Under the pieces are notes generated by a model. It was not told where the DNA came from. It was given only the letters and a program-made list of their open reading frames with translations, and made no database searches. This document shows positions 12,501-23,332 of a DNA stretch of 64,000 nucleotides, piece after piece. Source of the stretch: Neospora caninum Liverpool. Taxonomy: Eukaryota; Apicomplexa; Conoidasida; Eucoccidiorida; Sarcocystidae. Within the stretch, counting starts at the first letter, position 1, and every line of letters starts with the position of its first letter. The DNA lies in contig NC_018387.1 of assembly GCF_000208865.1 (NCBI RefSeq), positions 1,903,120-1,967,119 of the forward strand, read 5' to 3'. A program made the position numbers and the translations under genes.

Positions 12501-15500
12501 GAAGGGCGGCGCCGCAGGAGACGGCGGCAGGCGCTGGACCGAGATCAGAGGAGAATCCGACGTCAGGGTGTACGAGCCTGGCAGGCGAAAGCAGAGAGAA
12601 ATCGGCAGACAAAGTAAAAACGCAGTGGGAAGAAGCATGCGACGCACTCGGATGGCACAGACATGGCCAAGGCACCGCTCGGTTGCGGCAACTTAGACAT
12701 CACGCTCTGAGCCCAGACCCGAAGTCGCCCCAGAGACCCAAGCGGTCAGGCGTCACACAGTCTCGTTTGGACCCTGCGCGTCCCGGAAAAACGCAAACCA
12801 CACAAAAGCACAGACAAAGGAGCGGTCGCACACGGCGTGGCGCTTCACCAAAGCCTGCTCTACATGAATGCATGGAGTCTGAGAGAGTACACCAAGCCAG
12901 ATGAGATTAAAATAGATACACGCGTGCACGTCCGCAAACGTTAACGCGTTTTCGTCTCTCAGTTCATTGCTGAGACCGCAGCGTCGAGTTGTGTCTGCCT
13001 TGTTTTTTCCGTCAAAAAAACGCGAGGGTCGGCCCGCCGAGGCTGCTCGGACACTCTCCCCTGGCGCCCAACGGAGATCCGCTTTCTCACCGGAGCCTCC
13101 CCAGGGCTCTACTTCGAACGAGTGGAGCGGTGGGAGAAGAAGCGGCTGCTCGGTAGACAGTCTGACGGCGTCTCCTGTCTCCTCGCGCGGGTGCGGGAAA
13201 AAGAGCAGAAAGACTGGATCGACGACGCGGAATCGGAGAGAAAGCGAGAGCGGCACGGGCGGCTGCCAGAAAGCCTTCGCGCCTCCGGACCGCGAACCGA
13301 CGTGGAGGAGCGAGGCGGTCAGGCGCCCTTGCGATCGTCGTGTCGCCGAAAACCACGCGAGGAACTGCGCACGCCGCGGAGAGACGGAAAACGGGGAACG
13401 CAACGGGGTGGAGAGAAGACAGAGGCGACACTGCATCAGGCAGCGAATCGCGTCTCAGAGCCCCGCCGCCTTCGTTTCCTCTCTAAGCGGAGAAGGTCAC
13501 GCGCGCTTCCCATCCTCCACGCTCTGTGCGCGTCCTGGCAATCTCCCCGTCGCGCGCCGCTTCCGATTTTGCTCTCAGAAAGGCCCTCCCTCGCGTGCCT
13601 TCCGGTCGTTCTCCCTCTCTCTACCCTTTGAGAATTCCGCTCGCGGAAAAGACTTCCCCTCACCTGTTGGCCGCTGCCTTTTCTTTGGAGTCCGCAGTTG
13701 TCTCTTTCGAAGGCAGTTTCGCGGTCGCGCTCGCTCTCGCCCGTCTCCGAGTCCTCGTCTTCTTCGCTCTCGCAGATCCAGTGGAACGCAGCGTTTTTCG
13801 GCGTGGACACCACGAGGAATTGCGCGTCGTCTTGGTCCTGCGTCGAGCGGTTCTCGAAGCTCGTGTCGGCGCCAGGCGGGGCGTGCTGGGGTTCTGTCAG
13901 CTCCTCCTCGCCCGCGGTCCCGCTCGCTTCGCCCCGCCCACCGAGTCCCTGCGGCAAGCGGCGAGCCAGCATCTCGACCTTGCAAAGGTACTCTGTGCCC
14001 CGCACGAGGTAGAGAACCGCTTCGCCCTCTTCCTCTTCGTCCTCGCTTCCTCGTCGGGAGCTGGTCTTCACCAGACTCATCACCAGCTCGGCTGGCGGCG
14101 CGCCCAGCGCGTCACCTTCGTCGAGTTTCTTGTCGAACCGCAAGTCCCCACGACCCCACGCACGCTCCACCAGCTTGGAGAGAAGAAGGTCGCGGCTCTG
14201 CGCCTCGTCACCCTGCTGGCCGCCGCCGAGGTTCCTCACCTGCTTCCGAACGGCCAGCAACAGCTGTCTCCACACCGCCTGGGGCTCGAGAGCCTGGACG
14301 TCGTCGACAAAGAGGCGGAGCGCGGACGGCACCAAGACGAGGACTTCTGCGTGTTGCTCCTCGCCGGTTCGCGTGTCCACGGCCCGCAGGAGACTCGCGC
14401 CCTCGAGCCCGAACCGCGTCGCCTGCACGCCCTCGCCGGGGAATTCCGGCGGAGACTCGACGCGCAGGAGCCCAGAGGGATCGATGGAGACGAGGGAGGA
14501 CGAAGCGGCGTCGGCGGCGCGCGCGAGCGGCAGTCGATCTTGCGCGTCGTAGACGGCCAAGTCGACCGCAGAGAATTTGCAGTGGGGCGAGGGCAGGGAG
14601 ACGTACGAGGGCCCGCGCGAGTGTGGGGACAGCGCGAAACTGTCCTCCGGACTTCCACTGGCGTTTTCGGTGCGTTCGCGGAGGCGCAGGAGACGGTACT
14701 GGTACACGGCGGCCGGCGGCAGGACTTGAAACGAGGGGAGAAGCATCACGGGTTCGTGGACCACAAACGAGACGCGGGCTTCGCCCACGTGCTGGTAGTG
14801 CTCGCCAGCGAGGCGGACAATGATCGTCGCCTTCCCCGTCTTCAGCCCGCGGACCAGGAGCATGTCGCTGCGCCAGAATGCCCCGGCGCTTCCCGTCGAG
14901 CCGACGCGCGCAGCGGCGCTCTCGGGTGCGTGGACACCGCCCGCGGCCTTCTCGCTCGTTCGCTCCACCCACCTTCGAGTCGGTGTGGCTGCCTCGGCGT
15001 CGCTGGAGATGTCCTCGGCCTGCAGAATGCCCCGCTCGCCCTCGAATCGCCAGAGGAAAACCAGACCCTGTAGACTCGTGAAGATGTTTCCTTCTTCGTC
15101 AAAGGCGAGGACGCCGACGTCGCCCAACTGGCCGACGGCGAGGCGCCGATCGCGCGTCCGGAAGGCGAGGCGCGTGATAGGGGCCACGACCGCCTGCACG
15201 CGCATCGAGGTTGGAGACACCTGTCTCCCCGCGTTGGGCTGCGCAGCCGGCGTGGCGAAGATCCACGACCGGCCGCGACGGTGCGTGTGTGGGGAGGCCT
15301 CCACGAGCACGCGCGGGAGACAGGCGGGCGCGCCGTCGCCGGCCGCAGAGAGGGAGGCAGAGGGAAGGAAACACGCCGAAGAGGGCTGAGAGGGGGAGCA
15401 GTCCGGGTGTAGGAGACGGATGAGGTCGGGGTGCTGTGCAGTCCAGTAGAAGCAGGGAGGAGAGGAGAGAGACGCGCCATTCTGCTCGACAATCAGGAGA

Positions 15501-15952
15501 GTGCGGACAGAGAGAGCCGGCGAAGGGACGCGCGGATCGGGCGCCGGAGCAGGCGAAGGCAGGAGAACCTGGGCCGGGCCGATCTTGAGTTCCGGCTGGC
15601 CTCTGGGCGCGGCGGACGCCTGAGAGACACCCGGGAAGACGAACAGCGGAGGGCGAGTCTGAGGAGCGGGGAGAGACGTCCAGAGAAGAGGCGCGGCGAG
15701 AAGGATCAGAAGCAAGAGGAGAGGCGACAGCAACTTCGAGCGAGACGCGCCACGCGCACTGACACGGAAGAACCGAGCGGAGGAAAAATACTCAAAGAGG
15801 CGCGGAGGGCCAGCAGACTTTGGCTGCGAGGAGGAGACGGAAGAAAAAGACAAAGGGACACTGTCTGCGCCGGCACGCTGGAGAGCGCCTCGCCTCGCAG
15901 CGGGGGAGGCAGGCATTTTTGGAGACGAAGAAACGGTGGACGAACAAGACAT
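769..15952 (-). CDS. NUP210: gp210/NUP210-like nuclear pore membrane glycoprotein, 9 exons, about 4001 aa
   Basis: Predicted exons are 15952-13664, 13364-13091, 12577-12105, 11846-11505, 11049-10382, 10167-7235, 6970-6636, 5854-5160 and 4765-769; all phases agree and sum to 12006 nt. The protein has an N-terminal hydrophobic stretch (residues 76-91, LLSPLLLLLILLAAPLLW), a very long presumed lumenal part, one C-terminal transmembrane helix (about 3844-3862) and a tail of about 137 residues, which is the gp210 plan. Local matches to animal gp210 include AFDEEGNIFTSLQGLVFLW (283-301) and MLLVRGLKTGKATIIVR (364-380), and matches continue through exons 2-5 (for example GSYTLTSDSPLISVQ). In animals gp210 lies in the pore membrane with Ig-like (BIG2) repeats in the lumen. 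At about 4000 aa this copy is twice the usual length; the extra length is mostly Ala/Ser/Arg-rich loops. An in-frame ATG at 16192 is an alternative start. The exon 4 donor (GTGAAA) is the weakest junction. Confidence 0.85.
5944..5958. repeat. poly-G tract in gp210 intron 7
   Basis: About 15 consecutive G on the plus strand, between predicted gp210 exons 7 and 8. It is a poly-C run in the transcript, just 5' of the exon 8 acceptor region. Confidence 0.9.
6190..6530. repeat. AT and CT/AT microsatellites in gp210 intron 7
   Basis: Two simple-repeat blocks flank a short unique stretch: TA-rich repeats around 6200-6250, and a CT run passing into an AT run at about 6488-6530. Both lie within the intron between predicted gp210 exons at 6970-6636 and 5854-5160. 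Confidence 0.85.
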
Positions 15953-16279
15953 GGCAGGTGAGAGAGGAGAACGCGAGGCAAAAAGGGGACTGGGACCGGG
16001 GCTGCGAGACGCGCAGGGCGTTGCAGGGAGGGCGCAACGGACACGGAGGCCGTCTCCCCTCACAGTCGATTCTACGCTTATGGGAGAGGAGGCGCCACGA
16101 GCCGAGGATGAAGCGAGGCGGTGGGAGGGAGACTTGGAGGCCTCAAGAGACGAGGAAACGGGGGGGGAGCACGAGGGGCGGCAAGTCCCCATCGTCACGA
16201 GTAACGAGCCGGAGGAATCGATCCGTGCCAGAAAAGGGGCATAGTTCTCTTGCAGCGTACAGGAAAGGAGCGCGGTCAA

Positions 16280-16436
16280 AGCGAAAAGAGAAGGCGGAAT
16301 GGAAGTACCCGGAAAAGAGCTGAAAGAGAAGACGGAATGGAAGTCCGAGGAAAAGAGATGAAAGAGAAGACGGAATGGAAGTCCGCGGAAAAGAGCTGAA
16401 AGAGAAGACGGAATCGAAATACCCGGAAAAGATAAA
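16280..16436. repeat. 38-bp tandem repeat, nearly four copies
   Basis: The string GGAAAAGAGCTGAAAGAGAA recurs with small changes at 16311, 16349, 16387 and (partly) 16425, giving an exact 38-bp period. Copies differ by a few substitutions and follow one another directly. Because 38 is not a multiple of three, it does not encode a repeated peptide. Confidence 0.9.
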
Positions 16437-17430
16437 GATACACCCCGGGAGAGGGAATGCCCGCGCCAGAGAAAACGACCGGAAACGACGCACGGTGTAC
16501 CGCCTTCCGCCGGTGTGTATGTACACCCGAGGCGTCCCGTCCAAGAAGACACGCACAAGCGCACTCCTTGCCAAAATGCAAGAAAGTGTGCAAGAGAACG
16601 CAACAGGGTGCAAGCGATGTGTCGTCCCAGGCACGTGGGAACCGAGACTCTCCAGTCTCTGGATTTCAGACAAGCAGGAGAAACGCCACAAGCAAACACC
16701 TCCCCAGCGGGGCGTACACGCCGCCCTCAAATTTCGCAGTCAGAAAATGACAAGATAAGAGTCCAAGGACAACAGGAAATTGAAGACGCCTGCAATGACG
16801 AAACTCTCTGCATGTCGTTGGAAAAACGATCGGAGTGCGGGAGGACACGGGGCACTCGAAGGTGTATTCGAAACGACGCGATTGCCGTGCACCTTCTTAG
16901 TGTGTTTTTGTGTACCTCACTTTGGTAAAGATCTCGGTCGCTGTTTTGGTTGGTTTCTCGTTTTCTCGAGGCGTTCACCCTTCTCGCCACTTCGTGCATC
17001 GCTGCTTCGCCTTTCTTGTCGCCGTCCAGAGGCCGCCCCCCTCGAACCGTGCGCTTGCCAGAAACGTCGGCTTCTTCGCCGCAATTTTACCGCGCGTCCC
17101 CACGACCGCTCTCAGCGCTTAAACCTGGCGGAAAATCGGCGGCGGCGAAAAAGGATCAGTTGCGGACAGGGAAAAACTGTCAGAATCTCGACGAATTCTC
17201 TCTCGTGTAAAAGCAGACTGGGAGAGAACTTGCGTTCCCTCCTTTTTCTCGTCTTCTTCCGTGGGAACGGCGCGCGGGCGGCTGCAGACCCTCTCGACGG
17301 TCCCTCTTTTGACGTCACTGGAAAAGAAGAACGGGAGACGGCGCTCGAGGAGCGACAGGGGAAAACGGCCGAAAGACCGAGAAACAAGGCGGGTGGTGTT
17401 GGAGAAGAGAGACAGGGAATGAGGGCGATG

Positions 17431-17437
17431 TGAGACG
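17431..17437 (+). promoter_or_regulatory. TGAGACG heptamer upstream of the SLX9-like gene
   Basis: The sequence TGAGACG sits about 320 bp before the SLX9-like start codon. The WGAGACG heptamer is a known promoter element of several Toxoplasma genes. A single 7-mer is weak evidence, so a regulatory role here is an inference. Confidence 0.3.
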
Positions 17438-17753
17438 GCGTCAATTTCTTTTTCTTTCGGCCCACTGGACGGTTGTTTCGTTCGTCCGCGCGACCGGCTC
17501 CTGCCTTTAGGGATTTTTCATCGACCGAACCGCTCTCTGCCGGCCGTGTCAGATCTTTCCTCCCTCGATTGGTGGCGTTTTCTCCCCTCCCTCGCATACA
17601 CGACCCTCAAAACGTTGCTTGTGTTTTCGTCATCTCGTCCGGGGGCGCGGGAAGAAATCAAAGAACGCGAACGGCGCTGTTTTTCTCCCTTGGCGAGACG
17701 GCTCCGCTGGGTGCGCCCTGGTTCTCAGCCTCCTCCTTCGATTTCGCTCCGCG

Positions 17754-18527
17754 ATGCCGAAAATCCGCAGAGAACGCACCAAATACCACGACCTCGCGCC
17801 GCACTCGCGGCGTCTTCAGTCGGGAGAAGAGTCGGCGGCGCCCAACGCCGAGCCTGCCTCGCCAGCCGCCGAAGCGCGTCTCGAGCAACTGAGGCAGACT
17901 TTCTCGACAGAGAAGTCGGATGGCGAACAGCAGCGAACGGCGGCCCATTCACGCGCCGCACACGGTTCGGGAAGGCAATACAACGAGGCTGTGAGCAAGG
18001 AGAAGATCGACGCCACGCTGGAACAGTCCTTCTTGGGGCTGTCCCGGGGGCAGCGGCGGCGGCTAGCCAAGCGCGAGGCGTGGTTGCGGAAATTCGATTT
18101 TGCAGGCTACGCGAGGGAAGTGAAGGCGCAAAAGCAGAAAGAGGAAAACGCACGGGCTGCACACCCGCTCTTCGATTTCGGAACTTTCCGGAGTCAACTC
18201 GAAACAATCGACTCGTCTATAAGCCGACGGGGGGGCCAGGCCCGTGGAACCGGCGGGGATGTCGCGGGACCGGAGAGGAAGGGAACGGGGAAGATTTCGA
18301 GGAAGACGTTTCAGCGCGTGACACAGCGGGAACTCCAGCAGTACGACGCCGTTCTCAACTTCCCTGCCTTCCAAGAAAGCCCGCTGGCCGCCCTCAAACT
18401 GCACATTGAAAACACGCTGAACCTGCAGAAGCAAATGGAGCGGGGCGAGGGGCCGCGGGACGACGTCAAGCGAAAGACAGAGGCAGCGGGAGGCAAACAG
18501 ACAGCCGTACCAAAGCGACCGCGGTAG
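17754..18527 (+). CDS. SLX9: SLX9/FAM207A-like ribosome biogenesis protein, 257 aa
   Basis: A single open exon. The start is placed at MPKIRRERTK because upstream in-frame residues look like translated leader. Residues 95-115 (GLSRGQRRRLAKREAWLRKF) resemble the basic helix of SLX9/FAM207A proteins, and residues 196-228 (QYDAVLNFPAFQESPLAALK and following) match their C-terminal motif of a Pro-containing segment before a final helix. Yeast Slx9 takes part in 18S rRNA processing and small-subunit export from the nucleolus; human FAM207A is the relative. The length is close to the family's usual 210-260 aa. Basic residues throughout fit an RNA-associated nucleolar protein. No intron is evident. 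The assignment rests on short motifs, so family membership is likely rather than certain. Confidence 0.72.
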   Translation: MPKIRRERTKYHDLAPHSRRLQSGEESAAPNAEPASPAAEARLEQLRQTFSTEKSDGEQQRTAAHSRAAHGSGRQYNEAVSKEKIDATLEQSFLGLSRGQRRRLAKREAWLRKFDFAGYAREVKAQKQKEENARAAHPLFDFGTFRSQLETIDSSISRRGGQARGTGGDVAGPERKGTGKISRKTFQRVTQRELQQYDAVLNFPAFQESPLAALKLHIENTLNLQKQMERGEGPRDDVKRKTEAAGGKQTAVPKRPR

Positions 18528-20723
18528 CAGACAAGACGTGTGTGGTATGTCGCAGATCGTCCCGGTGTTTTTTCGTAAACAGACTCTCTCTTATAAAAAC
18601 GACAGACCGTGTCCTTTCCAGGACTCCCAGATTCCACTGCTCTCTTGTGAAGGTTGCCCGGACAAACGCACGAAATGCTTCTCTCCGGTCCAGCAGAGAA
18701 CGACCGCTGTGTAGGAAATTGTCGCACCTAACTGGAACTCATTGGTAGGGAAACGAACTGCAGGTTAAGATTGACGTGACCGGACTTTGTCGCCGTTGCT
18801 CAAGTCCACGTTTCGTAATCGAGGCTGTACCAAAACGTAGACAGGCAGATCTTTGACGGCAAGTCAATGCCTCGTGCTGTGCATTTTCACTGGGGCCACA
18901 CGACTCGAGGCGTTTTTCGCCTCTCCGCAAGCGGCCCTCAATCCACTGCGGAACGTCTCGCCTGAAGCCACTAGTTGAGCACAGAAAGGCGTGGAGGGAG
19001 TCTCTCCGGCCAATGCAGCGTTTTTCGACAAGAAAAAGCATGTGTCAGCCTCCAGTCTACGAACCGCAGGTCGGAAGAGCCCGGAGGACGGGATACAACG
19101 GCTGAGGCTGCGGATATACTTTCAAAGTGCTGCGCGGAAGTCGCTGCCGAACACAGAGAGAGCGACGCCACTCTGTTTGCGCGGTACACAATCATCACGG
19201 TCGGGTGATGTCAGTTTCGCAGAGATGCGCTTGTCGAAACAAGGAGGAACGTTTTTCGCGAAGCGCGTTGGTGGGCACCGAAAAGCCTAGAGGCGGAACG
19301 ACGCGTCAGTCCATGCAAAGGAACACGACTCTCGTGTCTCGTGGCGTCTCGCCGCTGGCCCTCAACGCTGAGCAAAAACGCTGAGGTGCTCAATGCCTGT
19401 CGAGAAATCGTGCCATGGTGTGTGTCTGAAACACTCGAGTGTCGACAAGTGCTTTTTTGTTTGGACGCGGGACGGGCAGGCTCTGAAACTGGCGACTTTC
19501 GCAACCTCTGTGTGCAGCAAGACACTTTGGAAAAGCAGTTAGGGCGGATGGGACATGCTGCAAGCGTTTTCTGCTGAACGAAATGAGCAGTCGACGCGCC
19601 TTCCCGTCTCGATCCTTTCTGGGAACCTGTAAGCTTCGAATCCTGAATCTACACCAAAACTGCGAGGGACAAGGAACTTTTTCCTGAGATGCAGCCGACG
19701 AAGAGAAGTGTACCTCCAAAAAGAGTACCAGCCTTTTCGTGGCAGGAACAGTCCTCTCTCGCTCGTGCTCGAGTCGCGGCATGCATGCGTGCGTGCATGC
19801 CAGGATATACCGCGCGCGTCGAAGCCATCCTTGTTTCTGGCAAAACTCCGAGACGTTTGTTCTTCTTCGGGAACAGCCGGCGCAGTTATCGGCGTCGCGC
19901 TCTTTCCTTGGGTTCCTCTCTGGAATTTCCGCCAAGAGATTTCGTCCACGGCGGGCGCCGGCAGACTAGCCGACCAAAGCGACACCAAAAACGGGAAAGG
20001 AGGGGCGCCGCGCGATTCGACTGCCTTCGAAACAGGGACTTGCTTTGCCAGCTTCTCGCAACGTTTGCAGTGGAACTCCCCCTTTTTGATCCTTTCCGCT
20101 TTCTTGCTCCAAAGTTCCTCCCGTCGCTCCCCGGTTCACGCGGGCTCCGGTCCGGTAGGCGGTCTCTCCTCTCTCGCCCGCGGATAGGCTCAAATTCTCG
20201 AACCGAGGCCGAGGAACAACTGGGAACTAGGCTCTTTGTTTGCATGCCTGGAAAAACCTCTGAGTGTATACCCCGGCAGCACTGCGTTTCGTCCGCCTGT
20301 CGACTCGAGGTTTCTTGTACACTGTGTGTAGGCATTCTCATGTCTCCTCTGTAGCTTCTTCGCGTCTTTTCAGAGAAGAAGTGTCGGACCGCAAGCGAAG
20401 AACCACATCAAAGGAGGGAGACGAGACTCTGGCAAACGACGCGAACCGGCCCCTACGACGCGTCGTGCGTCCGTCTCCCTTTTTCCGTTTTCAAATCGAA
20501 CTCTCTTTTCTCCTGTCCACAGAAGCGGACGTGGGAACTTCAGAGTCCTGTCTTCTGCTGCGTCCCTGCTTTTCTCGTGTGACCCCTCTGTCGAAGTTGT
20601 TCAGCCTCCTCCCCCATCTCTTTCTTTTTCCCTCCCCCTCCTCTCTCTGCTTTTCGGCCGCCTTTCCGTGTGTTCTCGCGGCGCGCTCTCTCTCGTCTCG
20701 GTGACGCATGCGACCGGAGAAAA
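18528..20723. other. Intergenic region between SLX9-like and LENG1-like genes
   Basis: Nothing with a recognisable domain is present. An open frame of 221 codons at 19689-20354 (plus) and a 181-codon frame on the minus strand at 19390-19935 overlap each other and look like chance frames. A cluster of TGCATGC-like motifs lies at about 19777-19802. The last few hundred bases are pyrimidine-rich and probably form the leader of the LENG1-like gene. Confidence 0.5.
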
Positions 20724-22439
20724 ATGGGGGGTCATGGCGGGCTCAACATTCTCCCCCAAAAGCGATGGCACCTGTACCGCCACGACAACCGGCTACGTGT
20801 ACAGCGCGACGAGGAGCGCGAACGCGAGCGGCAAACCCAGAGGAGACACGCGCACGAACAGCGGTCGATGCTGGACATTCTGACCCTGTTGAAGAGACGG
20901 AAACTGGAGGCCGCCGAGAGTGCGAAGGCGCGAGATTCGGGAGAAGAGGAAGGCGCTCCAACCTGTGGAAAGAGAGAAGAAACACAGATCTCACGGGACC
21001 GTTTCACAGCGCAAGCCTTGGAGGCAGAGACCGCCACGGCGACTGTCTCCCGCGACGGCCTCTCGACCTCTGCGCGTCTTGCCTTCTCGGAGACGCGACA
21101 AACTTTATGCCCACCTCCTCACGCGTCGTCGTCCCCTTCTCGCTTTCTGCCAGGAAGCATAGAGAGCGGCGAGAAGGCTGTGGGTAGGTTCCTTTCTGTC
21201 GGCGTCGTTTCCGCTGTCAGGCGCCGAGGAGACACTCCGCCTAGGGTTGCGTTCGCAGATTCCGCACCGTTCTTTGACGGGGACTTTTTCCCGGACGGCT
21301 CTCCGGGGGAAGACTGCTCGCGAGACGGCCCAGCCTCAGACCTCTCTGCGGGTCTCGAAGTGGGTGCCTTCTCACAGAAACCGGCGGAAATCGTTCGAGT
21401 TTGCGCACCTGCTTCCTCGTCTTTCTCTTCCGCGGCGTCCTCTTCTTCGAGTATTAGCAACGGTGGCTTCAGGAGCGCGGCAGCTGATGGAAGCGTCGTG
21501 CCGACGTCTGCGCGTCTGTACACCGCAGGTCGAAACGCGGTCTCTGTGCTGCTTGACCCGGCACAGAACGCGGGCGACCGGGGAGGAGAGGCGAGTGTGG
21601 CGCGCCACGTGAATCTGTTTTCAGCGGAAGAGAAGGAGATGCACAAACTCGAGGAGCAGAGGAGGAAGTACCTCCAGCAGGCTGGGTATACACCCGATTC
21701 GAGGAGCGAGTTCGACAGCGTCATTCGCGAGGCTCTTCATGCGAAGCCGTGGTACCATTGCCCTCCCTCCTCGGTGTCTAAGCCCGCAAAGGCGCCGGAA
21801 AGCCTCTCAGCAAACCTCTCAGACCACGACGCGCTTATTCAGTCTCGCCGTGAGCAGGCGAGGGCGATCGCAGCGGGAGTCGTGGAGAGTGTCTCTCGGC
21901 GACTCCAGGCTGCAGGTTTGCCAGGAGCCGACTCGGCGCATGCATGCAGCGAAAAAGAACGCGCCAGCGACGCGGAGGGACCGCGGGGGGGTTGCGAGGT
22001 CGAGGAAAGCCGCGCACTCAAAGAGAAGAAGCGACTGAAATTGGAGAGGAAACGCGCCAAGGAGAAGGCGCGAGAGCGAAGGAGACAGAAGGAGAAAAAG
22101 GCCAAGCGGAAGGCCAGGGAAGCGAGAGAAAAGAAGGGAGTTCCGGTTTGCGTGGTGATTTCCGACGAAGAGGCGAGCGTCTTATCCATCTCGAGCACCT
22201 CGGAGGAAGACGAGCAACGTCGACGCGGGGACACGGAGGAAGATGACGTGTGCGTGTGTCTCGGAACGCCCGCCGATTCTTCAGCAGACGAGAGCGACGA
22301 GGCTCTTCTCTTTGTCGAGTCTTCTGACGACGTGAAGGCCGACGAGATGCACGGAGACAGGCGAGGAGAGACAAGAAGTCCAGAACCGGAGGCAGGTCGC
22401 GCCGAGCAAAGACCGGAAAAAGACGCGCGACAGGGATGA
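20724..22439 (+). CDS. LENG1: LENG1-like protein with N-terminal Cir_N-type segment, 571 aa
   Basis: A single open exon. The start is placed at MGGHGGLNILPQKRWHLYR; the motif NILPxKxWHxxxxDNxxRVxRDE (residues 8-30) is the hallmark of LENG1 and Cir_N-domain proteins. A second conserved patch, VNLFSAEEKEMHKLEEQRRK around residue 300 followed by KPWYHCPP (341-348), matches the human VDLF and PWYxxPP segments in order. Between these lies a Ser-rich spacer. After about residue 433 comes a Lys/Arg-rich helix, then an acidic, Ser-rich tail. Human LENG1 has 264 aa, so this protein is about twice as long because of the spacer and the tail. The family is poorly characterised; a link to RNA splicing has been suggested for human LENG1, but nothing in this sequence proves a function. 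Confidence 0.75.
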   Translation: MGGHGGLNILPQKRWHLYRHDNRLRVQRDEERERERQTQRRHAHEQRSMLDILTLLKRRKLEAAESAKARDSGEEEGAPTCGKREETQISRDRFTAQALEAETATATVSRDGLSTSARLAFSETRQTLCPPPHASSSPSRFLPGSIESGEKAVGRFLSVGVVSAVRRRGDTPPRVAFADSAPFFDGDFFPDGSPGEDCSRDGPASDLSAGLEVGAFSQKPAEIVRVCAPASSSFSSAASSSSSISNGGFRSAAADGSVVPTSARLYTAGRNAVSVLLDPAQNAGDRGGEASVARHVNLFSAEEKEMHKLEEQRRKYLQQAGYTPDSRSEFDSVIREALHAKPWYHCPPSSVSKPAKAPESLSANLSDHDALIQSRREQARAIAAGVVESVSRRLQAAGLPGADSAHACSEKERASDAEGPRGGCEVEESRALKEKKRLKLERKRAKEKARERRRQKEKKAKRKAREAREKKGVPVCVVISDEEASVLSISSTSEEDEQRRRGDTEEDDVCVCLGTPADSSADESDEALLFVESSDDVKADEMHGDRRGETRSPEPEAGRAEQRPEKDARQG

Positions 22440-22660
22440 AGGTTTCGAGGAGACGACACCACGCGAAAGCAACTCTCCTGTTGTTTTGTTCAGAACCGTT
22501 TTTTTTTGAAGCAGCGACACACGCAAGGGAACACACATGCACTGCCAGGCGCGGGCGTCTTGTCCAGCAGCGGCCTCAGAGGCACGTGGCCGGGCCGGGG
22601 GGGGGGGGGGCTTTTTTGGTCGCGGCTTTGTCTTTTGGAGAGCCTCAGGCAAAGAACTGA

Positions 22661-23332
22661 GTGTATAAATACAAGCATGACCTGCCGCGCGGGCTGGAAC
22701 CGCGTTTGTTTTACTTGTCGCCAGGGATCGTTTGGTTTTTTAGAAACAGGCCCCAGAGAAAGGGAAAGAGCGGCCGTTCGGCCTTGGCGTCTCTGCTTTT
22801 ACATCCTGTCTATGAATCGGTTTTTCGGCGTCTCTCCTCTCGGGTCTCTCAGCGAGGGCGCCGGGAAGGGGTGGAAAAGAGAGAGCTCCTGGAGGCACAG
22901 GGAAGAAAGGAAGCGGCGCGGCGCGAAGAGCAGAGATGCCACAAAGATCGTCTCGTCCACGCCGAGGAAAGAACACTCCGCCAGCCACGTGGCGGCGGCG
23001 GAACAGACAAACGAAATCCGGCGATGACGCGGACGCGTCCACGGACAGAGGTGCGCTTGGGAGAAACCGCGTGCATACACGCAGAGAGCGAGATAGAGAG
23101 ATGCGCGATGCTGTCCAGTCTCTCAGAGAGAGCGACAGGCAAGAGACTGCGAGAGACGGAGGCTTCGATTCTTCAGGGGATGGCGGGGCGAGAGGCGGGA
23201 GACAGCGAAGCACAGAGAGGGAGACGCGATGAACGGCGCGGGATTCAGATTCGCTGCCAGGACGCAGGGAGCCGAAGTGTCCGCGTGCGAGAAGCACGGC
23301 GCTCAAGGGGGCGGGGCGTCGGGTCTTCTTAA
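22661..23332 (+). other. Unassigned charged open frame, possible small gene or transcribed UTR
   Basis: The frame is open for 223 codons and contains an Arg/Glu/Lys-rich middle. I do not recognise it. It could be a real small protein, part of the 3' UTR of the LENG1-like gene, or chance. It lacks a convincing start context and has no matching neighbouring exon. Confidence 0.2.

Larger units (their letters stand above)
15953..17753. promoter_or_regulatory. Divergent intergenic region between gp210 and SLX9-like genes
   Basis: The gp210 gene leaves to the left and the SLX9-like gene to the right, so this 1.8 kb probably holds both 5' leaders and both promoters. It contains a 38-bp tandem repeat (16280-16436), one copy of the 12-bp palindrome (16515-16526) and a TGAGACG heptamer (17431-17437). 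An open frame runs back from gp210 exon 1 to about 16699, so the first exon could begin further upstream than 15952. No other gene is supported. Confidence 0.5.
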
